NCBI GenBank assembly: GCA_021399435.1
Contig: JAJTUP010000027.1
Span: 496,001 to 560,000, forward strand
Reading direction: 5' to 3'
DNA from: Diaporthe sp. PMI_573
Lineage: Eukaryota > Ascomycota > Sordariomycetes > Diaporthales > Diaporthaceae
Length of the DNA: 64,000 nt
In this document: piece after piece, positions 50,251 to 61,051 of the stretch
Numbering within the stretch: the first letter of the stretch is position 1
How the letters are laid out: every line of letters begins with the position of its first letter
Translations under genes and position numbers: made by a program
The notes under the pieces: model-generated
Told to the model about the DNA's origin: nothing
What the model saw: the letters and a program-made list of their open reading frames with translations, nothing else
Database searches by the model: none

Positions 50251-51927
50251 CTAAGCCCTCAGCAGCGACGTCATCAAGCCGGCGTTCGGCTTCTCGAGGT
50301 CCTCCAGGATTTGCTGTGCCCGAACCGTCCTTTCCATCACCACCTTCTCCTCGGCAGCCCACCTGCCGCCGGTCTCCTCAGCTACCTTTCCTCCTGACCA
50401 CAGGCCGAACCAGCCCGCCGATTTGGTATGCTCCTTTCCTTTAGCGGCTTCTTCCTCCTGGACCATGCGGCTCACCATGGCGGCCCAATTATCCAGGCCG
50501 GAGGCGAGGCATTCGCGGCATGTCTTTTTGGCTTCCCGGTCGTCGTCTTGAAGAGCCTTGTGCAGCTCCTCCTCCGCGAGGTCAACGCCCTCGCGCGTCC
50601 ACGCTAAGCCGTCCTCACGGGCCGAATCCTTCAGGACGTACATGATCTCGCCGATGTGCAGATCCAGCCCGGCTTCCTCACAGAGCTCCTTGCTGTCGCG
50701 GATGGGAGGCAAGGTCCCGTCAGCTGGCGGCGGCGGGTACGGTGGGGGCTTGAAGAGGTGGATCACTGCCTTCAAGGGACCATCCTTCTTGGATCCATCA
50801 TAAAGAGCGGCAAGCTGCTCATCTGGGCTCTTTTGTGGCGGCTCACTGGATAGTGATCGCCGTGCCTTGAGTATGGACACGAGAATGGGGAGGGCAGCGG
50901 ACGGGTCTTCGTGGCGGGCCTTGAAAGTCGCCAGCGCCGTCAATGAGGTGAGTAGATTTATCGACGGCTTTCGATCGGCCTTGTCGCTCAGAACTGCTGT
51001 TTCGGGATCGATGAGTGGTTGTGCGCCGGGATGGTAGATCTCTTCGATGGCCAAGTTCACCGCATCGTCGTACATTATGGCCGCAGGCCGGAGCACACCT
51101 TTGTACTCGAGCCAGTTCGCGTACGCCAGTGCTGCATCCATGCGCTGTTTTGACGTGAAACCCTCAGTAGACAGCAGCTTGAGATAGCACTCGTCAGGAC
51201 TGGGGAACCCCGCTGGCACACAGTCCTCCTCACGCGGGGCAGACTTGGCACCTGGAGGTATTGGCCTGGGGAATGGGTTGGAGGGCCCCTTGACGACGTC
51301 GGGAGGAAACACAGTCTTCCTGGTCTTGTCAAGCACCCAACCTTGGACGTGCTCGGATGCCCTCGCATACGTTAGCAACGCCTCGTAGTATCCTCGCCTC
51401 CATGCTTCGGGCATGGCGGAAACGTCCCTTGTGCCGGCGGGGCTCTGTGGTCCCATGTCCTTGAGGCCTCTCCCGTCGCCGTTGGGGTCCTCAAGCCTGG
51501 AGATGACGTCCTTCATCATCTGGCTGACCAGTGCCCAGTTCTCCATGACGACGTCGGGCCGGTTCTTCTCGGCCTCTGCGCCCCTCTTCAGCATCCTCGT
51601 GCGGAACGACCACTCATGTGGGGTTGGGAACTGGCGCTCGAGGAATTCCTGCTGGACGGCGAAGGCGGCGCTTGCCACGCAGGCCATGATTGCCCAGAAG
51701 TATGCGGTGTACTTGATGCTGAGTATGGCCTCGCGCCGCAGCCAGATCTTGCGCTCGGTGGTGAGGTAGCGCCATTGTTGGCGCTGGAAGCGAGAGGGGA
51801 TGGAGAGGAAGGGAAGTTGTGGGCGGGCGTTGTAGAGGGCGGGCGAGTGGTGGGTGAAAGTGCGGGTTGGCTGATCAGGTTTCTTGAGCTGGCGGAGGAG
51901 GAACCGCCGGAGAGCACGAGGTCGCAT
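50251..51927 (-). CDS. conserved mitochondrial membrane protein, often mislabelled 'MFS maltose permease'
   Basis: Single exon, 558 residues from the ATG at 51927 (MRPRALRRFLL). The frame is open to 51996 only from a GTG. The N-terminus is strongly basic with no acidic residue in the first 15, a likely mitochondrial presequence. One transmembrane segment (about residues 73-92, YTAYFWAIMACVASAAFAV) is followed by QQEFLERQFPTPHEWSFRTRM, a block conserved in this fungal family. The remaining 430 residues are soluble and helical, with TPR-like stretches such as KQRMDAALAYANWLEYKGVL and LLTSLTALATFKARHEDPSAALPIL. With only one membrane segment it cannot be a transporter. The layout resembles inner-membrane TPR proteins such as yeast Mgr3, an i-AAA protease adaptor, but that link is inference. 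Confidence 0.75.
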   Translation of the reverse strand: MRPRALRRFLLRQLKKPDQPTRTFTHHSPALYNARPQLPFLSIPSRFQRQQWRYLTTERKIWLRREAILSIKYTAYFWAIMACVASAAFAVQQEFLERQFPTPHEWSFRTRMLKRGAEAEKNRPDVVMENWALVSQMMKDVISRLEDPNGDGRGLKDMGPQSPAGTRDVSAMPEAWRRGYYEALLTYARASEHVQGWVLDKTRKTVFPPDVVKGPSNPFPRPIPPGAKSAPREEDCVPAGFPSPDECYLKLLSTEGFTSKQRMDAALAYANWLEYKGVLRPAAIMYDDAVNLAIEEIYHPGAQPLIDPETAVLSDKADRKPSINLLTSLTALATFKARHEDPSAALPILVSILKARRSLSSEPPQKSPDEQLAALYDGSKKDGPLKAVIHLFKPPPYPPPPADGTLPPIRDSKELCEEAGLDLHIGEIMYVLKDSAREDGLAWTREGVDLAEEELHKALQDDDREAKKTCRECLASGLDNWAAMVSRMVQEEEAAKGKEHTKSAGWFGLWSGGKVAEETGGRWAAEEKVVMERTVRAQQILEDLEKPNAGLMTSLLRA

Positions 51928-52499
51928 TTTGGAGGGGTGCTCGATGCCGGTGTGGATGCTGTCGCAAGGAGGACGGGCTTGCGGCCAAACGGTCACATGG
52001 TAGTGCTGAGCTGTATGCAGCTTGAGAGCGCGCAGCTAATGCATGGGCGAGGTGGAGTGGATGAGATCAGTAATGAAAAGGTTGATGGCGCCGCGGCGAC
52101 TGGCAATCCCGGCCGGAGCTTCGAAGAGAGCTCACCCGGTTGACGTTGATGCTTAGGTAAGCAGGACCTGTACACTCACTGCCTGGAGGTGTGCCTGGTT
52201 GCCAGCCTGCCCCCCTGTGTAGATCCGTCATGTGCTGCCAAGCTGGGCGTCTCATTCGTCGCCTGGCCTCACTCCCGTCTCTATCAGACGGTGCCGTGAG
52301 CTCTCGGTTGAGCTGTGGGCAAAGATGGGATGCTGGATGCTGTCAGACCCTCAGGTGCATGTGCAAGTGCATGTGCATAGGCCCCCTCCCCACCGCGTAC
52401 CACCTCTGTCTTTGTCACACGGATAGGTAGGCTCGAGATATATGTGGCAAGGCTGTCCTGGCGGGCCCGCCCTCTGCACGGGAGGCCACCACCGCCATC
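51928..52499. promoter_or_regulatory. divergent promoter region
   Basis: These 572 bp separate the start codons of the mitochondrial membrane-protein gene (minus) and the unknown membrane protein (plus), and must hold both promoters. There is a GTGCATGTGCA-type repeat at 52353-52378 and no coding potential. Confidence 0.45.
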
Positions 52500-53893
52500 A
52501 TGGCTTACACCACCCCCACCACCAACACCTCCCACACCCTCATCCCAGGCTGGACCAACACCCCCATTCCCAACTTCTCCCTCTCTGCAGCAGGCCTCCT
52601 CGTCCTCGCCGACCTCAATACCATCGCCCAGCGCACCTCGCTTCGCGGCGGCTCCTCTTGGTTCGACAGCCTCCTCCTCGCCCCGGGGCTGCACTACCAG
52701 CAGGCCGCCGACGAGGTCGCCCATGGCGATGCCAAGACCCTCGTCGCCGTCGAAATCCAGCCTGATGGAAAACCCGCCTCCCACCAGATCGTCAACCACG
52801 CTGTGGTAAACTACGTCCTGCGCACTGCCAAGGAGGGGGAAACCGTCGTGTTGGACGTCGGCGAGATACCCGTCAAGTCGCGCTCTTGGCGCGCGGGACG
52901 CGCAGCCCGTGGTGGCCAGAGGTCGTCGGTGTATGCTGGTGGCTGGGGCAGGAGAGGTGGTGGTGTTGCCCTGCCTGATCTGGGCTGGACCGCGCACCTG
53001 CTGTATCTGGCCAGCCCGCTACTGACCTGTGTGGCGATCGTGCTGATAGTGCTCGTAGGAGACTGTAGGAGCCACCCCCTCTCTACCAACCAACCCTCTC
53101 ATGTGCGCGAGGTCGCTGCTGACACGGCACAGGGTGGGCACTCGCCCTCATCGCGGCTCTGATGCTATCCCGTATCTTGAATATCTTCGTCATCAAGCAG
53201 CGCTCCCGGCCCAAACCAAAGGTGCTCCCACCACCATTCTCACACCCTCTCTCCTTGGACCTCAGAGTGGCGCGCATCACACAGTACTCTATCAACATCA
53301 GCCCGGTCACAACCGTCATTCTCCGCGGACTCTCGAGCGACCTGCAGGCCCTCACCACTACCGTCTGGCTCCGGCCCAAGACACACGCCGAGGGCTACCT
53401 CGAGGCCATAGCCAAGGTCCTGGTCTATCTCGTTGCTGCCTGTAGCGGAAACGCCACCCAGGCAGGTAATCTGATAATGCTGGTGCTTCTGCTCGTCAGC
53501 GGAGGCCTGCTGGCCCTGAGCAACGCGAGTGTCACGGGCCTTCGCAACGCTGGGAAGGTCGTCGCCCCCTCCCCTGAGGATAGAGGCGCGCACGGTCCGT
53601 ACCGCGGCCGTCTGTCGAACGATAACAACAGTGGTAGTGATGGTCCAGTTGGTGGTGGCGGTGGCCGCAGCTACCGCCACGGGCCCAGGGCGAGGCGGCG
53701 GGAGATGACCGAGTCGTGGCCGGACAGCAGCGACTTGAGCAGCCTCAAGAGCTCCGAAGACTCGCTGGAGAAGGGCGAAGCACCTGGGAGGCTCCGACGG
53801 CGCTCGTCGGAAACTAGCGAACCGTCGGATCATCGCGTTCAGGTTGATACGCGCCTCGGAGTGCTGGAGGTTGTCGCTTCGAGGCGCCGATAG
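52500..53893 (+). CDS. multi-pass membrane protein, unknown function
   Basis: Two exons: 52500-53064 and 53133-53893, giving 441 residues. Residues 1-160 form a soluble region with a predicted beta-rich block (KTLVAVEIQPDGK, ETVVLDVGEI) and an Arg/Gly-rich loop. Membrane segments follow at about 164-187 and 190-206, the splice junction falling between them and restoring LVGDWWALALIAALML. A further hydrophobic pair lies near 285-330 (VLVYLVAACSG and LIMLVLLLVSGGLLAL). The C-terminal 110 residues are polar, rich in Ser, Arg and acidic residues (DSSDLSSLKSSEDS), as for a cytosolic regulatory tail. The intron uses the weak donor GTAGGA but an ordinary acceptor. No family recognised. Confidence 0.75.
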
Positions 53894-55718
53894 GAGTAAT
53901 TGTTGCCACACCATTACCACGCTGCAAGACTCGGGGATTGCAGCGCGCAGAAGGCGGTTCGATGTAAAAATCTGATGTAACAATTCGATGCTATCACGCG
54001 AGCATTCAGCACGGGCTAGAATGTGTTGCAGCGGCATGCCGACAGGTCCTACGAACGGGCGTGAGATAGAATACACGAGAGGCAGCACACTTTCATCCTC
54101 TTTTCGTCTAATGACTTGGACTCCATCTCTCCTTTGGGGGTTACAACAACACTGAGACAAATCCGACATCTAAGATAGGCGAGAGGCTGCTGGCACATGC
54201 ATACACACCACATAGGCACATCACAAATCTTCTATGGAGCATCATGAGAGAGAAGTATTGCAACGCCGGACCACTGCATTTGACTAAAGTCTCAACTTCC
54301 GAATGGCTCGCCTATTTTGGTATCTATCATGGCAAAGACGCACCCACCAGCCGAGAGTAGTGACGACCTAGAAAGCGGTTTCATTATCTTCAGATTCACT
54401 TCCTTGCCCACCCGTTCTGTGCAGCTGAGGCACCCAACCGCAAGACGGAAAGAAAAGTGATTGTAGCGCCTCACGGGAGGGGGGGGGAAGACAGATAGAA
54501 AAGGTAGGGATGAACACGTGTATGATCCTTCGCAAACGATGCAGTCCTCCCAGATGATCCACCGTTCATTCAATTCGACCACTGGCCTTTCTTGTCTTCC
54601 CCCTTTTGTATGTCCTCAACGCACGCAGTCGAGCACATCATTCTTGCGCGTCGACGTGGGACAATCTCTGTGGATGAGAAACCTCACGACGCGACGCCAT
54701 GCTTCGAGCTGTCTCAAGAATCCGCTCTAGGAGGTCCGCTCGTCGACGATAATACTGCAGGAACTATTAGGTTCTTGCTACCAAGATTCTCCCCTCTCCA
54801 TGACCTGTTTTTGAAACCTTCGACTCTCATTCTTCATTCACGACGCAAATGTTGGCTTCAAGGCCCCGAGACTTCTTCATGCAGTCCCGACAAGCCGAGC
54901 CGACCACCAAACGCTTTCCCACCGGCGAGACCAAAGCTCGCGAAGCGAAATGCGAAAATTTGGTTGAATAATGGGTGGCGGCTCAATTGTACTTGGTACA
55001 CAATTCAGTGAGAGATGCTGTGACCCACGGTCGAAAAGATCTAAGAATAAAATAAGGATAGTTTGTTGAGTTCGTGCGTTGTGTGTGAGCGCGTGGGAGT
55101 AGAAATCTGTGATAGGTGTAGTAAAATATGCTGTGGGCGCGATGGTTGAATTGATGCCGAGAAACGGACACAGAAGCAAAGGCCTAGACTGAAAGAAAAG
55201 TTGAAAAGCCGGATGGGGCCGGGTTCTGCTAGCTGAAAGTCGGGCCTCTGGCTTCGTTCGTCCAGCCCCATCGTCTCATCTGATCAGATCCTCCCGGAGT
55301 TCTGAAAGAGCGAGGGGTGGGAAGGTAATTTGTGACCTGAGCTGTCCTTTCGCAGAGGAACGGCGCTGCACAACGAGGTTCGATATCAACGAGAGGTTAT
55401 GTCGGGCATCTATTGTTGTGGTCTGACCGAACACTGACCAGCCCACCACTTGCTGGACGAATCAGGAATTGAATCGAATGAAGTTGTGAGCCAGGCCCAA
55501 GTCGAAACGTGTTGGCTCATATTATAGTGAGCGTGTCGCAGGAATGCAAGTAGAAACCAGCGCAGAAGAAGAGCGCAATGTGTTGGTACAAAAAACCTCC
55601 CGAAACATAGCCGCCTAGGAAGGAACAAATCCCGCATTGGTAATAAAAGTACACGCCGTCGCAGTGGCAAGTAGCGAGCGAGAAGTCCGCAATTTGAACG
55701 AGATCGTAGTTGGTGGGG
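53894..55718. other. 1.8-kb convergent intergenic region
   Basis: It lies between the 3' ends of the membrane-protein gene and the 791-residue gene. The longest frames (54592-55011 plus, 55410-55670 minus) have no domain or splice support. A G11 run lies near 54477-54487. Nothing else is recognised. Confidence 0.5.
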
Positions 55719-58094
55719 CTATGAAAGCTCCTCGTAGCAGCGCACTACCTCGCAAAGCGCGCGCAACAGGGTTGGATCCAGCTCACGGGCGTTCTGTCCC
55801 AGGATGGCAGCATCCTCACTGTCCTCGTCGCTATCCCTGCCAGCAGCGGCGGGAGAACATTGTTTGACTGTCTCTACTAGTCGCTTAATGTTGCTGGCAA
55901 TGGCATCGCGGAGGTCGCGCATGGCCGACTCCGACTCGAGGGAAGCGGAGAACGAAGCCGCGGGCGGGGTCGTCTTGCGGTGCTTGTCCTTGCGGCCGGC
56001 CAAAGTGCCGGGGCGTGGTCTGACAGGCTTGCCCATGTGCGTTGCGCCGAGGCCCAGGAGTGAGGCAGCCTTCTTAGGAACCACAGCGGTCGACGCGGTG
56101 GTGGCGACCTCATCTTGAAGCTCGCGGATGGCCAGGTCGTCACGGTCCTGTAGCTCCAGGTCCGCACGACTAGTGACGCCTGGGGGGAAGTTCAGGGATG
56201 GCCGGGAACGGAGACCACGGTGACCGGGGCTGCTTAGCAGATGAGGCATCGCTCCGCAGAGAGAGTTGATGTAGTTGTAGGCGATGAGGTGAGCATACAG
56301 GCCATCCAGGAGGTAGTCAGTCCCGTCGGGAAAGATGCTGCGGAGTGCACCGACGCAGGCGCTCACCTCAGAGGACTTGCGGGACGGGGGAGTGTTGGAC
56401 AGCATTGAGTAATTGTGGTGGTCCACGGGCGGCCAGAAGTCTTCTTCCTCCTTCGCAAAGGGCGAACTGTGAGTAGGTGCTTGACGAGATGAGAGATAAA
56501 GCTTCTTGCCACGCAGAGAGAGCTTCTTGAGCCTCAGGTTGCCTAACAACGACTTGCGGTCCATCGACACAGGCACAGATTCCATGGTGTGGGCGTCGAA
56601 AGCTGTGAACATGTAGTCACCGCTGTCACGGCCGAAGCCACGGTCGCCACTGCTGGTGCCTCCGCGCCTGAGCTTACGCGAGTAGCTACGGATCGTCTGT
56701 ACGGTCAGAGAGGAGGTGCGGAGCATTGTGTCGGGGAAGTTGCCGACGCTGATGCGTAGGTTTTCCAGGACTTCAGCCGCAACGCGGACACTGCCGATTG
56801 AAGCCTTGCTCGCAGGTGAGTTGGTGGGGAGGTCTGTTGGTGAGGTGAGGTGAGCAGCGGTGGCGCTCGAGTCCAGCCAGGACTGAACTTGAGTGACGAT
56901 GGGCATCCTGGAATGACTTTGTGTTTTGCGAAGCTTGTGGAACAAGCTTGCGTGCTGTCGCGAAGGTTGAGAAGCATCCAACGCGTGGTGAGCAGCAGCC
57001 TCCTGGGGAGGCGGCGAAGGAGGCCGAAGCTGGTAGCTCGACGTAGCTGTGAGGGCGTACTGTGGCTCGTAGATGGGTTGGCGGCAGCTGGCAGGGGCGA
57101 TCTGATACGAGGCAGCCTCGTTGGCTTCCCAGTCGTCTGGAGAATGGTACGACTGGGCCAGAAGGGAGGATGCCTCGTGTGGTCGAGAGGGTGTTGGCGG
57201 CTTGAAAGCAGCCTCCAGGTCGAGCTTGTGCGGGGCACAACCCACGCGAACCTGCGTGGCCTCCCCGATAACAACAGTGGTGACTTGGTGGCTGAGAGAG
57301 GATCTCCTCCTGGGGACATCGACATGAGCAAGCTGTTCTGTATTGCCTCTCACGCTCGACTGCGTCGCTGACTGGGCTTGCGACCCATCTGAATACTCAG
57401 CAGCACCGACCGATGCCAAACCTCCATTCAAGTCTGCCTCGGGCCTCAACATGTCAGGCTCCAGATCCACCCAGCTCCTATCGCCACCTCCAGGAGCTCG
57501 TGCAGCTTCCTTGCTCAGACTGTTAGTCGGAGAGAGACATGCTTCTCCTACTCCTCCAGGCACCGAGTGGATCTCCACTGATGTGGCCGCAGTAGTCACA
57601 GACTGCTTTCGAGTTCGGACGGATGGCGACGATGCCCCAGGCTCAATGTCCGCAGATGAATCACTGACCCAGTCGTCGTCGAGGCCGTTAAGGAACAGCC
57701 TCTTGCTCTCCTTGTTCCCGCTCTGCTTCATGTGTATCTCCTTGATGGCGAACATATGATCCTGCCGTCTGTCTGGAAGCGAGCTGAGACGGGGCCCGTA
57801 ACCTTTTAGAGGCCACTCTTCTTGCTGCCTTTTCCGGTGTTGTCTTCTGGCGGTGTCCGCCCTGATCCTAGCGTACTCTCTTGGAGAGCACAAAGCGGTC
57901 TCTGAATTGGTGCGGTGCAACGTACTTGTAACAACACGACCAGGATTGCGGCGCGGGACCTGAGGTGGCTGGCATTCCTGGGCCAGCGACGCCGCTGGTG
58001 ACCCTGCGGTCAAGCTCCTAGTGCGGAAGACATTCTGCGATCTTGTCAGGTCCCTAGCCAGAAGCTCTGGGAAAGTTTGCTCGATCGCATCCAT
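55719..58094 (-). CDS. large mostly disordered protein, unknown function
   Basis: Single exon, 791 residues from MDAIEQTFPELLARDL. Most of it is low-complexity, Ser/Pro/Arg-rich and probably disordered. Two islands look structured: about residues 545-635, where NLRLKKLSLRGKKLYL and SACVGALRSIFPDGTDYLLDGLYAHLIAYNYINSL suggest a helical fold, and the C-terminus (about 710-791), with the amphipathic helix AMRDLRDAIASNIKRLVETVKQ and LDPTLLRALCEVVRCYEEL. An acidic DSDEDSED patch sits between. No family is recognised; the structured islands and long intact frame argue for a real gene. It is divergent from the MFS transporter. Confidence 0.75.
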   Translation of the reverse strand: MDAIEQTFPELLARDLTRSQNVFRTRSLTAGSPAASLAQECQPPQVPRRNPGRVVTSTLHRTNSETALCSPREYARIRADTARRQHRKRQQEEWPLKGYGPRLSSLPDRRQDHMFAIKEIHMKQSGNKESKRLFLNGLDDDWVSDSSADIEPGASSPSVRTRKQSVTTAATSVEIHSVPGGVGEACLSPTNSLSKEAARAPGGGDRSWVDLEPDMLRPEADLNGGLASVGAAEYSDGSQAQSATQSSVRGNTEQLAHVDVPRRRSSLSHQVTTVVIGEATQVRVGCAPHKLDLEAAFKPPTPSRPHEASSLLAQSYHSPDDWEANEAASYQIAPASCRQPIYEPQYALTATSSYQLRPPSPPPQEAAAHHALDASQPSRQHASLFHKLRKTQSHSRMPIVTQVQSWLDSSATAAHLTSPTDLPTNSPASKASIGSVRVAAEVLENLRISVGNFPDTMLRTSSLTVQTIRSYSRKLRRGGTSSGDRGFGRDSGDYMFTAFDAHTMESVPVSMDRKSLLGNLRLKKLSLRGKKLYLSSRQAPTHSSPFAKEEEDFWPPVDHHNYSMLSNTPPSRKSSEVSACVGALRSIFPDGTDYLLDGLYAHLIAYNYINSLCGAMPHLLSSPGHRGLRSRPSLNFPPGVTSRADLELQDRDDLAIRELQDEVATTASTAVVPKKAASLLGLGATHMGKPVRPRPGTLAGRKDKHRKTTPPAASFSASLESESAMRDLRDAIASNIKRLVETVKQCSPAAAGRDSDEDSEDAAILGQNARELDPTLLRALCEVVRCYEELS

Positions 58095-61051
58095 GGTGAT
58101 TCTCCGAAGTGGGCCGGTGGCAAACAGGACCCAAGGTTCGCAAGGCAGAGGAGCACAGAAACTACACCCAGGCCTAGGCCGTCCGTCGTCCTCGAGCAGC
58201 AGGTATTAGCCAATGGAAGGGCTTTCACAATTGTGTTGCACAGGGCAAACGCTGGGATCGAATAAGACGAATCCCTTCCGGATGGACATTTGGTGTGGCG
58301 GCAGTCGAGGACCTAAAAAAGCCTCGTCATAGCACAGGTTCTGAGCCTGAGGCGTGGGCGACTTAGATCAGAGCTTGATATTGAAGGGCTGCTATGCAGC
58401 CAACGTCGGCCGTGGGAGCAACGGACAGACGACCGCACGGGCGGAGTGACCCGGCCTTGAGGTCGTACAAAGAAGTAGACCAGACAAGCGGTGCTACCGA
58501 GGAGATGATGTTGATTAACAAATTATTTTGCGCGGCCAAGGAAAATGGACGAGAAAGAGAATATGCGGCCGGGCTTCCAGCAGTGGTCGTCCCATGCGGT
58601 GACACGGGTTATAGGACCACAGCACCAGGACCAACTGATGGCTCGTAATGACGCAGCAGATCAGCCGAAACGGTGCTGCCACACGAGACACTGTCCCGGA
58701 GCATATAATAACAAAGTGATGTCGAGAAGCATGGTTGACATGCTCGAGACGGCAAGGGAAAAGAAGCCATGCCCGATGCTTATCCCTAGCCTTGCTGCCA
58801 CAAACTTTGTCCATCAGTTCCTTGCGGGCAGTAGAGTGAGGTAGCATCGGGCGGACCATAAGTCAACTGAAATGACAGGGAATGGGACGGTGTCTCAACC
58901 CAGATCAGCCAAGACGAGCGCGGCAAGGTCGTAAGATCTGTTCCGCAGAAGAAAGAAAAACAGACACGGGGACCAGCAAGCCTCTGCCACGGGACGGGCT
59001 CGAAGGGAGAAGCGCATCATGAGTAGATTGTTGACTCAGAACGGGATCGGCGAGCACCAGGAAGGCTTGCACGCCCTCTGCCGCCTTGCATATGCCGCCG
59101 CAGGGGTAAAAGGGCGCGCAGGACGAGAGCCACAGAGCTTAGGAGCATCGGTCTAGTGCAGGACTGCTGCAAGGCTTGCCGCGTGTCGGTGTGTTTCGAC
59201 AGGTTCCGGTATTGATGAGGAGCTGGCATAGGACGCTCAGCGGTCCGAGTCGCACGGCGGCGATAACGGTCGATGCAACAACCCGGTCGATACGGGAGGT
59301 TTAAGGCGTCACGAGCTTGACGAGATGGGATCCCGATGATCCAGGTAGATTAACCGGGAGGGCCAGGAACCCCAGGAACCATTGCCGCACAGATGAGCAA
59401 ACGAAACGAACGGCTTGCTTGGGCGTTCGTTTGCCCAGGTGGTCATTCAAGTTGACAGCTGCCTGCGGGACACACAAAAGCAGCCAAGGAGACGCATCCA
59501 GACCGGAACAGTGACCGCTGTGGCGGGAAAAACCTGGTCGTGGACAGGTGAGACAGGACCAATACGGAGGGCCCGGGTGCCCCCATCACGGCATCGCGTG
59601 GCTCTCGCTTCCCTGGGCTCTCTGGCTCTCAGATCCGGGCAGTCTCAGTCTGATGATGCTCGCTTGTGCCATGGGGGCCGTCGATAGGCGTCTCGGGGAG
59701 GCGAGTGATCGTCGTCGACCCGGGACGGTAGCCAGGATATGCTGCGCCCAGGCTAGAAGCGAGGACCGATCTTCCAGAAGCTGACATGAGCAGCCAGGAA
59801 AAGCAGCCACCTGATCGACCCAAACCCTTCTTTTCCCCGGGTAGCGAGATCTGGGAAAAGCATGTGAGATCACCAGATCAGACCATACAATCAGAGGCTG
59901 GGGTTGACGGAGGTCAGTGGGCCGTCAGGATCAGAGCAGGGTGACGAGGTTCTTACGAGGTTGGATTTAGGAGTGGCCTACGGAGGTTGTGACTTCCTGT
60001 GCAACCCACTGGCGCTAGGCCCAACCAGGGGACCCCTTCTGGGCAGCAATACTCAGCAGGCACAGCGCGCGTTCCTGCTTAGCCTGGCCAGCAATGCAAC
60101 TCTGTAATATTACTTTCTACATCACCCAGCTGACAGATACTGATGTCTCAGCCTTCGCCGCTATTCAGGGGGCAGTGTCTCCAGCATCCATGTGAATAAT
60201 GACGGGCGGGCACAAACAAGTGCAGTGCTGCAAACAAACACACAACCACAGCTGGACGACGCGGGCAGGCCGACAAAAAAAAGCAAAGAGAAGGCAATGG
60301 TCCGGGCACGATGCATCTATCTACATGCACCTTGCATTTGCATTTGCATTTGCATTTGCATCTGCATTCACAAGTACTATGCATATCGAGTCCCGGCTTG
60401 ACTTCAAAGCTCCTGCCAATATAGAGCTACTAGTGGTCTGTTGGGTGTATAAGACTGCACAGCCCTGGTTATTTCCCACTCGTCTATCTGCTCGGCACAG
60501 GGCACTAACCACTCCAGGGGTCTTCATGGCATGCATGACATGACATGACGGGACAATTGGTTGTTTGGTCATGGAGATGGCAGGGAGAAGACATCTAAGG
60601 CGGCAGGGCGGACGTATCAGAATACAGCGCCAGCACCACGATCACTTCACAGCCTTCAGTCACTTGCGAGTATTTCGCCGTGATGCTCCCAATTGAGAAA
60701 TCACAACATCTGGACCCGATCATACTTGGGCACAAAACGTGGTCCCGCCGAAACTCACCCCACAAACGTCCGTCCAGCGTCATATCTTGTGGGCGGACCA
60801 CAGGCCGGCCCGGCCGTCGGGCACCCGGAGCCCAATGCCGGCACATCATGGACCGAACTGTCGCAGCCAGCCAGTCCGGAACCGGCGACAAGTGGGCCCG
60901 CCTCACCGACGACGGAGCTCCGTCTGAATTTTGCGCCCTTCTAACCCTGTAGGGGCGAGGGTGAACCTTTGGGTCGTTTTCTTCTTCTTTTTTCCCGCAG
61001 CGCCTTTAAGTATCGCACGATGCCTATGCCTGGAGTCGTGGCAGGGAGGGA
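58095..61051. other. 3-kb divergent intergenic region
   Basis: Upstream DNA of the 55719-58094 gene (minus) and the transporter (plus). No gene supported. It holds a TTTGCA hexamer array (listed separately). The last 100 bp (TTTTCTTCTTCTTTTTTC, then TTTAAG) look like a pyrimidine-rich fungal core promoter for the transporter. Confidence 0.5.
60331..60368. repeat. TTTGCA hexamer repeat
   Basis: Six near-perfect tandem hexamers (TTGCAT) in non-coding DNA about 700 bp upstream of the transporter gene. Confidence 0.85.
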
